64,000 bases of DNA, taken from contig NZ_WQNE01000012.1 of NCBI RefSeq assembly GCF_009759665.1, positions 1 to 64,000 of the forward strand, read 5' to 3'. A program made the translations under genes and the position numbers. This DNA is from Bradyrhizobium cajani. GTDB taxonomy: Bacteria; Pseudomonadota; Alphaproteobacteria; Rhizobiales; Xanthobacteraceae. Below are positions 33,811 through 42,278 of this stretch, in pieces. Below the pieces are notes generated by a model that worked only from the letters and a program-made list of their open reading frames with translations, had not been told where the DNA came from and ran no database searches. The first letter of the stretch is position 1. Each line of letters begins with the position of its first letter.

Positions 33811-35403
33811 CTACCGCATCTCCCCCCGGATCATATCCGCCGCCTTCTCCCCGATCATGATCGTCGGCGCATTGGTGTTGCCGCCGATCAGCGTCGGCAT
33901 GATCGAGGCGTCGACGACGCGCAAAGCCTGCACGCCGTGCACTTTCAATGCTGGATCGACCACGGCCATCGCATCCGCCCCCATCTTGCAGGTGCCGACG
34001 GGATGATAGACGGTGTCGACGCGTGCGCGCAGCACGCTGCGAATGTCGTCGTCGCTGCGCACGTCCGCGGTGAACATGTCCCTTTTCTGGAGCGCACGCA
34101 GCGCCGGCGTCTCCATCAGGCGCCGCGTGGTCTTGAAGCCCGCGACCATCGACTCCAGATCCTCGGCGTCCCCCAGGAAGTTCGGATCGATCATCGGGGC
34201 TGCGAGCGGATCGGCGCTCTTCAGCCAGACGCTGCCACGGCTCTTCGGTCTGAGCAGGCAGACATGGCATGAGAAGCCTGCCTCCTTGTGACGCTTGCGG
34301 CCGTGGTCGTCGAGCATTGCAATGACGAAGTGAAGCTGAATGTCGGGCACCTCGAGATCGCTCTGCGTCTTCAGGAAGCCGCCACACTCGGCGAAGTTGG
34401 TGGTCATCGGGCCGCGTCGCTCGCGCCGGTAGCGCTGGATGGCGCGGAGCAGAGATGGCAGCCGGCTGATCGACGCGTGCACGAAGTGCGGATAGTCGGA
34501 GGCGTACACGAAGACGAAATCCGGATGGTCCTGGAGGTTGCGCCCCACGCCGGGCAGGTGATGCACGACACCAATGCCGTGCGTACGGAGCGCATCGCCA
34601 TCGCCGATGCCCGACAGCATCAACAACTGCGGAGACTGGAAGGCGCCGGCGGCGAGGATCACCTCGCGACGGGCGCGCAGCCGCTTTGTCTGCCTGCCCT
34701 GCACATATTCGATGCCGACCGCTCGCCCGTCTTCGAACAGGATCTTCGTTGCCTGGGCGGCCGTCTCGACGCGCAGATTCGCGCGCTTGTCCATGTGGGG
34801 CTGCACATAGGCACGCGCCGCACTCCAGCGCTCGCCATGGTGCTGTGTCACCTGGTAGCTGCCGAGCCCTTCGTTGTCCTCTTCATTGAAGTCGTCGCGA
34901 ATCCGGAATTGCGCCTCGCGCGCGGCCTGATGGAAGACGTCATGGATCGGGTTGTCCGAGCGCAGCCTGTTGACGTGCAGCGGGCCGGCCTTGCCGTGAT
35001 AGTCGCCGTCGAAATCGACGTTGTTCTCCGCGCGCTTGAAATAGGGCAGCACGTCCGCGTACGACCAGCCGGCATTGCCGAGCGAGGCCCAGTGGTCGTA
35101 GTCCCATCTATGGCCGCGGATGTAGACCATGGCGTTGATCGCCGAGGAACCGCCGAGGCCCTTGCCGCGCGGTTGATAGCCGATACGGCCGTTCAATCCC
35201 TTCTGCGGCACGGTATCGAAGGCCCAGTTGGCTGGGCGGTAGGGCAAGGCGAGGCCGAACGGCGTGGCGATCCGCCAATTGTCGTTCCGTCCGCCCGCAT
35301 CGAGCAGCGCGACGGATGTCGCGGCATCCTCTGAGAGCCGTCCCGCCACTGTGCAGCCGCCGGAGCCCGCGCCCACGACGACGAAATCGAATGTGTCCGT
35401 CAC
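33811..35403 (-). CDS. GMC family FAD oxidoreductase (choline dehydrogenase-like)
   Basis: Read from GTG 35403 the protein has 530 residues: FAD-binding DFVVVGAGSGGCTVAGRLSED at 5-25, the GMC signature region GKGLGGSSAINAMVYIRGHRWDYD near 85-108, and the catalytic His/Asn segment YHPVGTCKMGADAMAVVDPALKVHGVQALRVVDASIMPTLIGGNTNAPTIMIGEKAADMI at the C-terminus. It oxidises an unknown alcohol. The GTG start is chosen because AAGGGG lies 9 bp upstream and because the alternative ATG sits inside the adjoining family D repeat. It may be co-transcribed with the damaged aldehyde dehydrogenase, which would fit alcohol-to-acid oxidation. Confidence 0.92.
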   Translation of the reverse strand: MTDTFDFVVVGAGSGGCTVAGRLSEDAATSVALLDAGGRNDNWRIATPFGLALPYRPANWAFDTVPQKGLNGRIGYQPRGKGLGGSSAINAMVYIRGHRWDYDHWASLGNAGWSYADVLPYFKRAENNVDFDGDYHGKAGPLHVNRLRSDNPIHDVFHQAAREAQFRIRDDFNEEDNEGLGSYQVTQHHGERWSAARAYVQPHMDKRANLRVETAAQATKILFEDGRAVGIEYVQGRQTKRLRARREVILAAGAFQSPQLLMLSGIGDGDALRTHGIGVVHHLPGVGRNLQDHPDFVFVYASDYPHFVHASISRLPSLLRAIQRYRRERRGPMTTNFAECGGFLKTQSDLEVPDIQLHFVIAMLDDHGRKRHKEAGFSCHVCLLRPKSRGSVWLKSADPLAAPMIDPNFLGDAEDLESMVAGFKTTRRLMETPALRALQKRDMFTADVRSDDDIRSVLRARVDTVYHPVGTCKMGADAMAVVDPALKVHGVQALRVVDASIMPTLIGGNTNAPTIMIGEKAADMIRGEMR

Positions 35404-35425
35404 TGTTGTTTCCCCCTTTTTTGTC

Positions 35426-35528
35426 GTCATTCCGGGGCGCGCGCCGCGCGAGCCCGGAATCCATCTTGCCACCGACGCTGCGGGCAAATGGATTCCGGGC
35501 TCGCGACTTCGTCGCGCCCCGGAACGAC
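35426..35528. repeat. dispersed palindromic repeat, family D
   Basis: Arms GTCATTCCGGGGCGCG and CGCGCCCCGGAACGAC, with GAGCCCGGAATCCAT mirrored by ATGGATTCCGGGCTC. It lies between the GMC gene and the damaged aldehyde dehydrogenase gene. Confidence 0.85.
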
Positions 35529-35533
35529 CGCCC

Positions 35534-36286
35534 CTACGACATGAACCGCATCAATTTCTCCAGCCGCGCGATCTTGCCGCCATAGGGCGGATAGAGGTCG
35601 GCGAGGCGGTTGAACTTGGAGCGGTAGAACACCGGCTTCAGCTTGCTGAACGTCTTGAAACCCCATTCGCCGTGATAGGCGCCGGTGCCGGAGGCGCCGA
35701 CGTCGCCCATCGGCTGGTTGATTTGCGTGAAGTGGAACAGGCAGTCGTTGACGGTGACGCCGCCGGAGATGGTGCGCGACAGCACCTCGTCGCGCGCGCT
35801 GCGGTCCTTGCCGGAGAAGTGGGGCGCGAGCTCGCGCGGCTTGATGATGACGCGGTTGCCGGCGGCGATGGCGCCGATCGCGGGCGCGAGCGTCAGCTGG
35901 AGCGGATAATTCCAGGGCGCGATGATGCCGACGACGCCGAGCGGCTGCGGGATCAGCCGGTTGCGCGCGGGCAGGAATTGCAGCGCGGTGGCGATTCGCT
36001 GCGGCGCCATCCAGCTCTTCAGGTGCTTTGTCGCAGGCCGGATCTCGGAGAGCACCAGCATCGTCTCGGCGATCGTGGTCTCGACCGCCGAGCGGTGGCC
36101 GAAATCGGCCGAGATCGCCTGCCGGAAGCGTTCCTCATTGTCCGCGACCACCGCACGCAGCCGCGTCAGCCGCTCGGCCAGATCGGGCGCCGGCTCGGCC
36201 CGCGACCGCGCGACCATGGCTTGAAAGGCCGCTTCGAGGGCCTGAAGCGGGGCGCTCGTCGGGGATTTGTCCAAGGTTTGGTCCAT
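35534..36286 (-). pseudogene. coniferyl-aldehyde dehydrogenase with internal in-frame deletion
   Basis: The frame encodes 250 residues where the family has about 470. Residues 1-155 match the N-terminal half (PLGVVGIIAPWNYPLQLTLAPAIGAIAAGNRVIIKP) and residues 156-250 match the C-terminus (FSGKDRSARDEVLSRTISGGVTVND ... GASGTGAYHGEWGFKTFSKLKPVF). The junction falls near ELAP/HFSG, about base 35821. The missing roughly 220 residues hold the NAD-binding GSTxxG loop, the catalytic Glu (ELGGKSP) and the catalytic Cys (GQTC). The enzyme cannot be active. The start has AGGGAGG, and no stop or frameshift has accumulated, so the deletion may be recent, or the site may be an assembly artefact. Confidence 0.85.
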
Positions 36287-36597
36287 GGCGTCCTCCCTCT
36301 TGAGTGGCGTTGGCCCCTTGGTTTTGTTGCGGCAAGCTGGCCCTTTGTGGAACTTCTGGCAAGAGCGCGCCAATCGGCCCGGAAATCCGCCCACCGCGTT
36401 GTCATAAAGTCGAAAAAAACGTTCCCGCGGCCCTTTCCAAAGGCACCCCGCCTTGATACATACGCCCCGCACCCGACGGGCTTTGCCCCGGGGTCGCCTT
36501 CCAAGGAAGCCTTTGGGACGGATGAAGAAAGCCACGCGAACAGCGCGGCCTCAACCCACCGTCCCCGGCATTTTGGCGAAGGCACGCAAGTGTTTAA
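36287..36597. other. 311 bp gap before the initiator tRNA
   Basis: No gene is supported. It should hold the promoter of the aldehyde dehydrogenase remnant (minus strand) and that of the tRNA (plus strand). A poly-A run and G/C-rich stretches are present, but no convincing -35/-10 pair stands out. Confidence 0.5.
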
Positions 36598-36661
<64 letters not shown>

Positions 36662-36674
<13 letters not shown>

Positions 36675-36735
36675 AATTCGGATTGACCGGATCCGATACG
36701 AAAATGGCCCGCATGACGCGGGCCATTTTTCGTTT
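36662..36735 (+). terminator. tRNA terminator; tail copy 1
   Basis: Downstream of the tRNA, AAAATGGCCCGC pairs with GCGGGCCATTTTT at 36701-36730, an intrinsic terminator. The stretch from the tRNA 3' end (ATCCCCGCAACCA) through the terminator is the template for two degenerate copies, at 38003-38082 and 41148-41217. Confidence 0.85.
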
Positions 36736-36920
36736 CGCGGGGGGCGCTGACCGTTCTCAGATTATGACGAGGCTCTCGGCCGGTGCAGCCTTCTCCGGCA
36801 GCTTGACGGTGCGTCGGCGTACCGGCCGAAGTTGGCCGGTCGGGAAAAGCTTCGCGGCAACCGCGACCTCTACTCACGATCAACGTTGCCCATGCTCGAC
36901 GAAGTGCATCGCAACCGAAG

Positions 36921-37805
36921 TCAGACGCTTCGTGGCTCTGCCCCGGCCGCGCCGATCGGGAGCGACGCCATGTAGTCGTGGATCGAGTGGCCGGGAATCG
37001 CCTTGCGCGCAATCAGTTGGTGAACGCAATTCGCGGCAAGGTCGAACGAGCGGTAGCAATGATGAGCAATCATTGCGAGATGTTTCAGTTGTTCGACCGT
37101 CATATCAGCTGGCCGCATGAAGTTTCGCACATAGACGATGTCCGCCTCCAGCAACTGGTTCATGGCTGCATACGGATTGGACGGGTCGCTCAGGGGAGCG
37201 ATCATACGCCGATTGATCGCCGTAAAAGTGTGGGGAACGAACCCCTGTTTGCGCAACTCGCCATCGATCTCCCCGAAGGTCGGCTGCTCCTTGTAGAGGC
37301 AAAGAAACGAGACCTCCGTTTGGATGGCGACCGCCTGCTTCAGCTTTTGCCGCCCGCTTCCGAAGACGGCGAGTTCGGAGCCCTGAACGTCGATCTTCAG
37401 GAAATCCAGATTCCGGATTTCGGCGATATCGTCGAGCCGGCGGGTCTGGACGGGATGTTCACTGACCACGCTGCCCCATTCGGCGAACTTCGCGAAATGC
37501 GAGAGCGCAATCTGATCCGGGATCAGCAGGCTTGTCATTCCCGGTGTTTGGCACAGGCGCAGCTTTGCCTTGTGCCCGTTTCCCACGACATAATGATAGT
37601 AACTCTCAAGGTCGCTCTTGCGGGCATTGAGCTCGCCGAGCGCCGCGTCCTGCGGTTCAAAACCAACGACGGTGCAAAGTCTTCGTTGCAGCATCATCTT
37701 GTAGGGCGGCTCACCATCAATCGGATTGGCTCCGACATCGACCACCGCCGTCAGGCGCGCCGGCTGGATGAGATCGTTCAGAAGGTCCGGTTCGTTGTTG
37801 CTCAT
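36921..37805 (-). CDS. FkbM family methyltransferase
   Basis: The 294-residue protein has the FkbM pattern: a SAM-binding start LTAVVDVGANPIDGEPPYKMML, VVGFEPQDAALGEL, YYHYVVGNGHKAKLRL, then VQTRRLDDIAEIRNLDFLKIDVQGSELAVFGSG (LDxLKIDVQGxE is diagnostic) and IQTEVSFLCLYKEQPTFGEID. Such enzymes O-methylate sugars or lipids. GC content is clearly below the flanks, and the gene lies between two copies of the tRNA tail, both pointing to horizontal acquisition. Confidence 0.9.
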   Translation of the reverse strand: MSNNEPDLLNDLIQPARLTAVVDVGANPIDGEPPYKMMLQRRLCTVVGFEPQDAALGELNARKSDLESYYHYVVGNGHKAKLRLCQTPGMTSLLIPDQIALSHFAKFAEWGSVVSEHPVQTRRLDDIAEIRNLDFLKIDVQGSELAVFGSGRQKLKQAVAIQTEVSFLCLYKEQPTFGEIDGELRKQGFVPHTFTAINRRMIAPLSDPSNPYAAMNQLLEADIVYVRNFMRPADMTVEQLKHLAMIAHHCYRSFDLAANCVHQLIARKAIPGHSIHDYMASLPIGAAGAEPRSV

Positions 37806-38002
37806 GTAATCGCCGTGGCCGCTTCTCGTTGTTCGATCAGGTCGGATGGTGATGCAATGAAAACCCTGAGAATTTGGGCGTCCAAAGGCATGGGTTCGAC
37901 AGCAGCATCCGTCGTCTATTGCGCCAGATTATCTCGGATTGCAATGCAGGATCAATGGCTTAGGAAAATGATCGGCGGAGCGAGTCTGTGGGGCAGCTGC
38001 GC

Positions 38003-38082
38003 ATCCCCGCAACCAAGTTTCGGACTTTACTGGTTCCGATGACACGAAAATGGCCCGCATCAAGCGGGCCATCTTTGTTTTG
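38003..38082 (+). repeat. tRNA-tail copy 2 with terminator, in a 467 bp gap
   Basis: ATCCCCGCAACCAA at 38003-38016 is identical to the tRNA 3' end at 36662-36675. It continues with a diverged spacer and a terminator (AAAATGGCCCGC / GCGGGCCATCTTTG). The sequence beyond, about 38083-38260, also resembles the flank after copy 1 (GACGAGGC, GGCCGG and ACTCAC blocks in the same order). The gap 37806-38272 otherwise holds no gene that I can support. Confidence 0.75.
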
Positions 38083-38272
38083 CGGGAAGGATCGCGGGCC
38101 GTCTCGAGCCAGGACGAGGCCGCGGCTGGTGCCATTCCGCTTGGGTCGGTCAGCAATTCAGCACGTCTGTGAACCGTGCCGAATTTGGCCGGGTCGCGAG
38201 GCAAACTGAGTGCACGGTCACCGTAACTCGTCACTCACAATCCACGGACTAGCAGCGCGTCGCAGCAATCGC

Positions 38273-38758
38273 TTATTCAATGACGATCTCGCCGATCATG
38301 CCGTGGTCGGCGTGCGTGCGGCCGTCAGCCGCAACGATGCCGCAGCGCAGGTCGGTGACGCGGCCGGTCGCCACCGGCACGAACCACCATTCCGCCGTCT
38401 GCCCGGGATAGACCTCAATCTCGCGGATCGTCCCCTTGAACTCGGCGAGCGCCGCCAATTTGCCGTCGCGCGTCCCCATGGCCTGGACCTTGCGCGTGTA
38501 GATGAGCTGCGCGAAGCCCTGCGAGGTGAAGTAGTGCGCGTCGTTGCTCGGGTTCTTGAGCACCAGCTTGTAGAGCTTGCCGGTCTCGAACCTCAGCTTG
38601 TTTGGCACGAACACGTGCTGTCCCGGCTTGCCGAGCTCGATTGTGACCTCGATCGGCTCCTGCCCCGCCAGATTACCCGCGGCGCGCGCGCCGGTCGCGA
38701 ACGCCATCGACAACAGACCAACGACAGCTAGTGTCGAGGTGAAAGAAAATCTGCGCAT
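38273..38758 (-). CDS. secreted cupredoxin-like protein
   Basis: The 161-residue product has a signal peptide (cleaved about ARA-AGN, residue 27) and a cupredoxin-like beta-sandwich: EVTIELGKPGQHVFVPNKLRFETGKLYKLVLKNPSNDAHYFTSQGF, then GQTAEWWFVPVATGRVTDLRCGIVAADGRTHADHGMIGEIVIE. Candidate copper ligands are H75, C139, H149 or H152, and M154; the Cys-His spacing is longer than in plastocyanin. The start at 38758 has AAGGAGG at 9-bp spacing, whereas the upstream ATG directly abuts it. It is downstream of the haem peroxidase gene and may be co-transcribed with it. Confidence 0.82.
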   Translation of the reverse strand: MRRFSFTSTLAVVGLLSMAFATGARAAGNLAGQEPIEVTIELGKPGQHVFVPNKLRFETGKLYKLVLKNPSNDAHYFTSQGFAQLIYTRKVQAMGTRDGKLAALAEFKGTIREIEVYPGQTAEWWFVPVATGRVTDLRCGIVAADGRTHADHGMIGEIVIE

Positions 38759-38868
38759 GATCGTCATCCTCCTTGCTCGCCTGGTTGGCGCTTCATCCGT
38801 TTTCAATCCCGTCAACGACAGAAGCCCGTGAACAGCTCGCGGCCGTAGTGGTATCTGCTGGTCCGCAT

Positions 38869-40908
38869 TCAGACGTCGAAGATGAAGTCATATTTGTGAA
38901 TGGTGGAGGGACGAACGCCAATCAGTTCGATGTGGTCATCGCCGACCGACACGACGGCATTGCCTTGCACGGATGAGATGCGGACATCATTCCAGCCGAG
39001 ATTTTCGGCGTGCTTGAACTCGAGTTTGTCGACGCCGGGCTGGAAGTCGGTGATCGTGGCTCTGGTCCCGCCCTTGTCGAAGACGAAATGGTCGGCACCG
39101 CCCAAGCCCGTGAGTGTTTGCTTTCCAGTGCCGGCGAACAGGAAATCTCCCTGTGGGCCGCCGACAAGCGTGTCCTTGCCGTTCGAACCGATGACGAGCT
39201 GTCGCTCATCGGGATCCTCCGACTCCACGCCGCCCTTTAACCCGGTGTGTCGTGTGTACGCGATGAAGACATCGTCCTGAATGTGTTGGGTATCGGTGTT
39301 GCGGAGGATGATGTCGGCGAGCGTCGTCTGCTCGATCTGCTGCAATGTCCTGGCGTCGAAGCCCTGATTTTCGAACCAGAACCGGTCGCCATCACGCAAG
39401 GCCTCGAACTGCATGGCGATAACGGTTTGGAAAGTCTCGCCGACGAGCGCGCCAGCGGCATGATTCTCGGCCAGCCCCCCGGTCCAAAGGTCGATCAGGT
39501 CGACATTGCTCGAGAAAGCCTCCTTCAAAGCCGCCCGTGTTCCCGGATCGCTGGTGATCTGGTCGATATCCGTGTACCGGGCGAGGCCGAGCGATTCGCG
39601 CACGTCGTTGAGGGATCCGACACCGAAATCGCGCTCGCGCTGGATATTGATCGCGGCGAGATCCATGCTCACGGGCGGGTCGAAGAGGAAATTGCGCAGA
39701 TCCTCGACGATGCGAACATCCATGGCCTGCGACGGGTCGCCCGCCAGATGGCGCAACTGCCCGTCGGCGCCGCCGGACGCAACGAAATCCGACGGCGGTG
39801 CGAAGAAGATATCCTTGAGCTCACGCTCTGTTCCTTCGATCACCTCGCCGTTCTCCGCCAGACTCTCGGTTTCCGCGGATACGATCGAATGCCCGAAGCG
39901 GAAGGCGATGTTGAACTCGAGCGAGAGGCGCGGATCGACGCTTGCGTCGTAACCGCCGTAGGGCGCAATCGCGTCGTTGCCGAGCAGGTTCGGCAAAAAT
40001 TCCTTATACGTGACGTTCGCGATCTCCGCCGTGACGATGGCGCGCGCATAGTCGTAGAGCTGATCGCCGTTCCAAGTCGGGTGCGCCTTGTGCAGCTTGT
40101 CGACCTGATAGTTGTGTTCGCGCACGAACAGCGTCTGCAGAGAAGTCAGCGCAAAGTTCTCAGCGGCGCGTGGATCGCCGGCAGCGAACATGCCGTTGAC
40201 GATCGGCAGATTGCCTCCCTCCGAAATCTTCATGTGTCCGTCGGGCAGGCGCAGGCTCGTTGCCGTCGCCGTGTTGGAGCCGTAGACCATGGAGGCATCG
40301 AGCCAGCCGGTGCTGAAATTGAGGGGAGTGGCCGGATTGTCCGGGCTCGTTCCGCTCGACGGATCGATGATCGCTCGGGTCATGGGCATGATCGCGCCGT
40401 CGCCGAACACGGGGTCGCCGTTCGGCACCGTGATGCTGATGTCATTGATGCCGTCGCTGCGCGTCAGCGTCAGATCGTGATCAATGAACTGGCCCCAGGC
40501 GTACATGAAAGCCGACACGCCTTGCTCGTTTGGGACGTTCGCGTCGCCCTCGCCGACGACGACGTTGCTGATGGTACGCGGGTTGGGGCCATCGAGCGGC
40601 TCGGAAATGCCGTCGCTGAAATGGGCGGAGCCAATGCGGTCGACCGCCGTACCGGCGGCGTTGAGGTCAAGATCCGTGAGATTGTTTCCCGAGCCGTCAA
40701 AGCTGCGAAACTGGAGCGTTGGCTGGGGCGGTTGCGGGCACCCGTACCAAACCTGATGGCCTTGAATCACCCAGTGGAACTCGCCTGAATGACTGCCGCT
40801 TGGCGCTTGGAGGCCAGCCCAGAGGAACGCGCCGGGCCCGTCGTCAAAGTCGAAGGGGTTCTGCTTTAGGCGAAACTCGCTTGGCCAAGTCGGACGCGGC
40901 CCCCGCAT
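38869..40908 (-). CDS. animal-type haem peroxidase with RTX-like C-terminus
   Basis: The 679-residue protein belongs to the peroxidase-cyclooxygenase superfamily (peroxinectin-like). Distal His lies in YAWGQFIDHDLTL (about 138-146), with ENFALTSLQTLFVREHNYQVDKL following and proximal His in FRFGHSIVSAE near 338, then DLAAINIQRERDFGVGSLNDVRESLGL. Residues about 570-615 read SNGKDTLVGGPQGDFLFAG then LTGLGGADHFVFDKG, an RTX-like calcium-binding block, followed by a hydrophobic C-terminus ending YDFIFDV. No N-terminal signal peptide is present, which fits type I secretion. AGGGAGG precedes the ATG at 40908. The longer frame upstream overlaps the promoter. Confidence 0.93.
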   Translation of the reverse strand: MRGPRPTWPSEFRLKQNPFDFDDGPGAFLWAGLQAPSGSHSGEFHWVIQGHQVWYGCPQPPQPTLQFRSFDGSGNNLTDLDLNAAGTAVDRIGSAHFSDGISEPLDGPNPRTISNVVVGEGDANVPNEQGVSAFMYAWGQFIDHDLTLTRSDGINDISITVPNGDPVFGDGAIMPMTRAIIDPSSGTSPDNPATPLNFSTGWLDASMVYGSNTATATSLRLPDGHMKISEGGNLPIVNGMFAAGDPRAAENFALTSLQTLFVREHNYQVDKLHKAHPTWNGDQLYDYARAIVTAEIANVTYKEFLPNLLGNDAIAPYGGYDASVDPRLSLEFNIAFRFGHSIVSAETESLAENGEVIEGTERELKDIFFAPPSDFVASGGADGQLRHLAGDPSQAMDVRIVEDLRNFLFDPPVSMDLAAINIQRERDFGVGSLNDVRESLGLARYTDIDQITSDPGTRAALKEAFSSNVDLIDLWTGGLAENHAAGALVGETFQTVIAMQFEALRDGDRFWFENQGFDARTLQQIEQTTLADIILRNTDTQHIQDDVFIAYTRHTGLKGGVESEDPDERQLVIGSNGKDTLVGGPQGDFLFAGTGKQTLTGLGGADHFVFDKGGTRATITDFQPGVDKLEFKHAENLGWNDVRISSVQGNAVVSVGDDHIELIGVRPSTIHKYDFIFDV

Positions 40909-40930
40909 ATGTACCTCCCTTTTGATCTCA

Positions 40931-40951
40931 TGCGAATGAGAATGACTTGCA
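40931..40951. promoter_or_regulatory. Fur-like metal-responsive box of the peroxidase
   Basis: A 21-bp partial dyad begins TGCGAATGAGAATGAC and ends TTGCA. It resembles Fur boxes built from GAATGAGAAT units. Further TGCAAAT and TTGCAA elements follow at 40960-40988. It starts 23 bp upstream of the peroxidase start codon. Fur, Mur and Irr are all possible readers; the assignment is by motif resemblance only. Confidence 0.5.
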
Positions 40952-41147
40952 TCAGTAATGCAAATGCGAATTAGTTGCAATACATTCGCAAGTGCTGTCT
41001 GCGTCGGGGGGAAGGGTCTTCCGGGGGCTCGGCAGATGCCGAGTTGTCGAGAGGCCGTGGCCGCGATGCCCCTGCTGCTGGGATAGCGCCCAAGGCCTGC
41101 CGCTCAAATTGCGGCTTGAAGCAAGTGTCGGTATCGGTGGTTGCGTT

Positions 41148-41217
41148 TCCCCAAATTAGAATTGACCGGATCGGATACAAAAATGGCCCGCTTCGCGCGG
41201 GCCATTTTTGTTTGTGA
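41148..41217 (+). repeat. tRNA-tail copy 3 with terminator, in a 584 bp gap
   Basis: From CCAAATT at 41151 the sequence follows tail copy 1 (ATTGACCGGATC-like spacer and GATAC) into the terminator AAAATGGCCCGC / GCGCGGGCCATTTTTG. The match begins at the CCA end of the tRNA. The remainder of the 40909-41492 gap holds the peroxidase promoter on the left and 275 bp before the outer-membrane gene, in which I see nothing convincing. Confidence 0.75.
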
Positions 41218-41492
41218 GACAGCCGCTGAGCTGTCTTGGTCCGCTCGCGGACATCGCTTTCGTGCAAGTCACGCCGTCACATCGCTGCCGACGGTCGAAC
41301 AGACGGCCGCGCCCGCGGAGCACGCTGCCGAGTGTTGCCGGAAGTCTACGGCCGCCGACGGTGATGGCGGGGCGCAGCGGTCCCTCCAGCGAGGCCGAGC
41401 AAATCGTGGAAATGTTCCGCCGCGTCATTGGATTCCAACATCCCGCCGACCCCGGCGGCGATGGCGGTCTCGATGTTGGCTTTGGGGGCCTC

Positions 41493-42212
41493 ATGAAAGT
41501 CTCGCTGCTGGGCGCGATCGCCCTGATCGCCGGTGCTGCCGTGGGCAGCGCCGAAGCTGCCGATTTGGCCGCCCGCCCCTACACCAAGGCGCCGGCGCCG
41601 ATGGCCGCGCCCTTCACCTGGACAGGTGTCTATGCGGGCGTGCAGGGCGGCTATCAGTGGAGCCGGGACCACTTCACGGAATTCGACATGCTGGCCGGGG
41701 GAGCGGCCAGCGGCTTCGGTGCGGATTTCAAGCCGATCGGCGGGTTCGGCGGCCTCCATGCCGGCTACAATCATCAGTTCAACCGGCTGGTGCTCGGCAT
41801 CGAGGCCGATGTGGATTTCGGCCGCGTCAGCGGCGGCTTCAGCACGCCCCTGGGCGTTGTCACCTACGACGCCCGCAAAAATTGGGAAGCCTCCGTTCGC
41901 GGCCGGCTCGGGATCACGCCGATCGACCGCCTCTTGCTGTATGTCACCGGCGGCGCCGCGTTCACCGAATTGAAGTACCACTGGGAGACATCGCTCTTCG
42001 CCGTCCCGCCTGCGGACGCCACCATCTCGAAGACCGGATGGACGGCAGGCGCCGGCACCGAGGTGGCGCTGACCGATCACCTGACGGCTCGGGTGGAATA
42101 TCGCTACAGCAATTTCGGCACCACCCGCTTCGACTGGACTGTCCTCAGCACCGCCTACGAGCAGAAGCCGCGCTTCCAGTCGGTGCGCGGCGGCATCAGT
42201 TACAAGTTCTGA
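41493..42212 (+). CDS. outer-membrane beta-barrel protein (Omp25/RopB-like)
   Basis: The 239-residue protein has a signal peptide (MKVSLLGAIALIAGAAVGSA, cleavage AEA-AD), then an eight-strand barrel pattern with WTGVYAGVQGGYQWSRD, LHAGYNHQFNRLVLGIEADVDFG, ASVRGRLGITPIDRLLLYVTGGAAFTELKY, WTAGAGTEVALTDHLTARVEYRYSNFG and a C-terminal SVRGGISYKF ending in Phe, as needed for Bam insertion. This is the small porin-like family common in rhizobia. The ATG at 41493 is chosen because it begins the signal peptide. Its stop lies in the same frame as the next gene. Confidence 0.92.
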   Translation: MKVSLLGAIALIAGAAVGSAEAADLAARPYTKAPAPMAAPFTWTGVYAGVQGGYQWSRDHFTEFDMLAGGAASGFGADFKPIGGFGGLHAGYNHQFNRLVLGIEADVDFGRVSGGFSTPLGVVTYDARKNWEASVRGRLGITPIDRLLLYVTGGAAFTELKYHWETSLFAVPPADATISKTGWTAGAGTEVALTDHLTARVEYRYSNFGTTRFDWTVLSTAYEQKPRFQSVRGGISYKF

Positions 42213-42278
42213 CGCGCATCGTCGAAGACGTGGGTCGGCCGGAATGGTGCATCCGCGCAGGCGCCGTCGCCGGAGGCG

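Noticed and set aside
38003..38016. A second full tRNA-fMet gene
   Set aside because: Only the last 13-14 bases match; no D-arm or anticodon arm precedes it.
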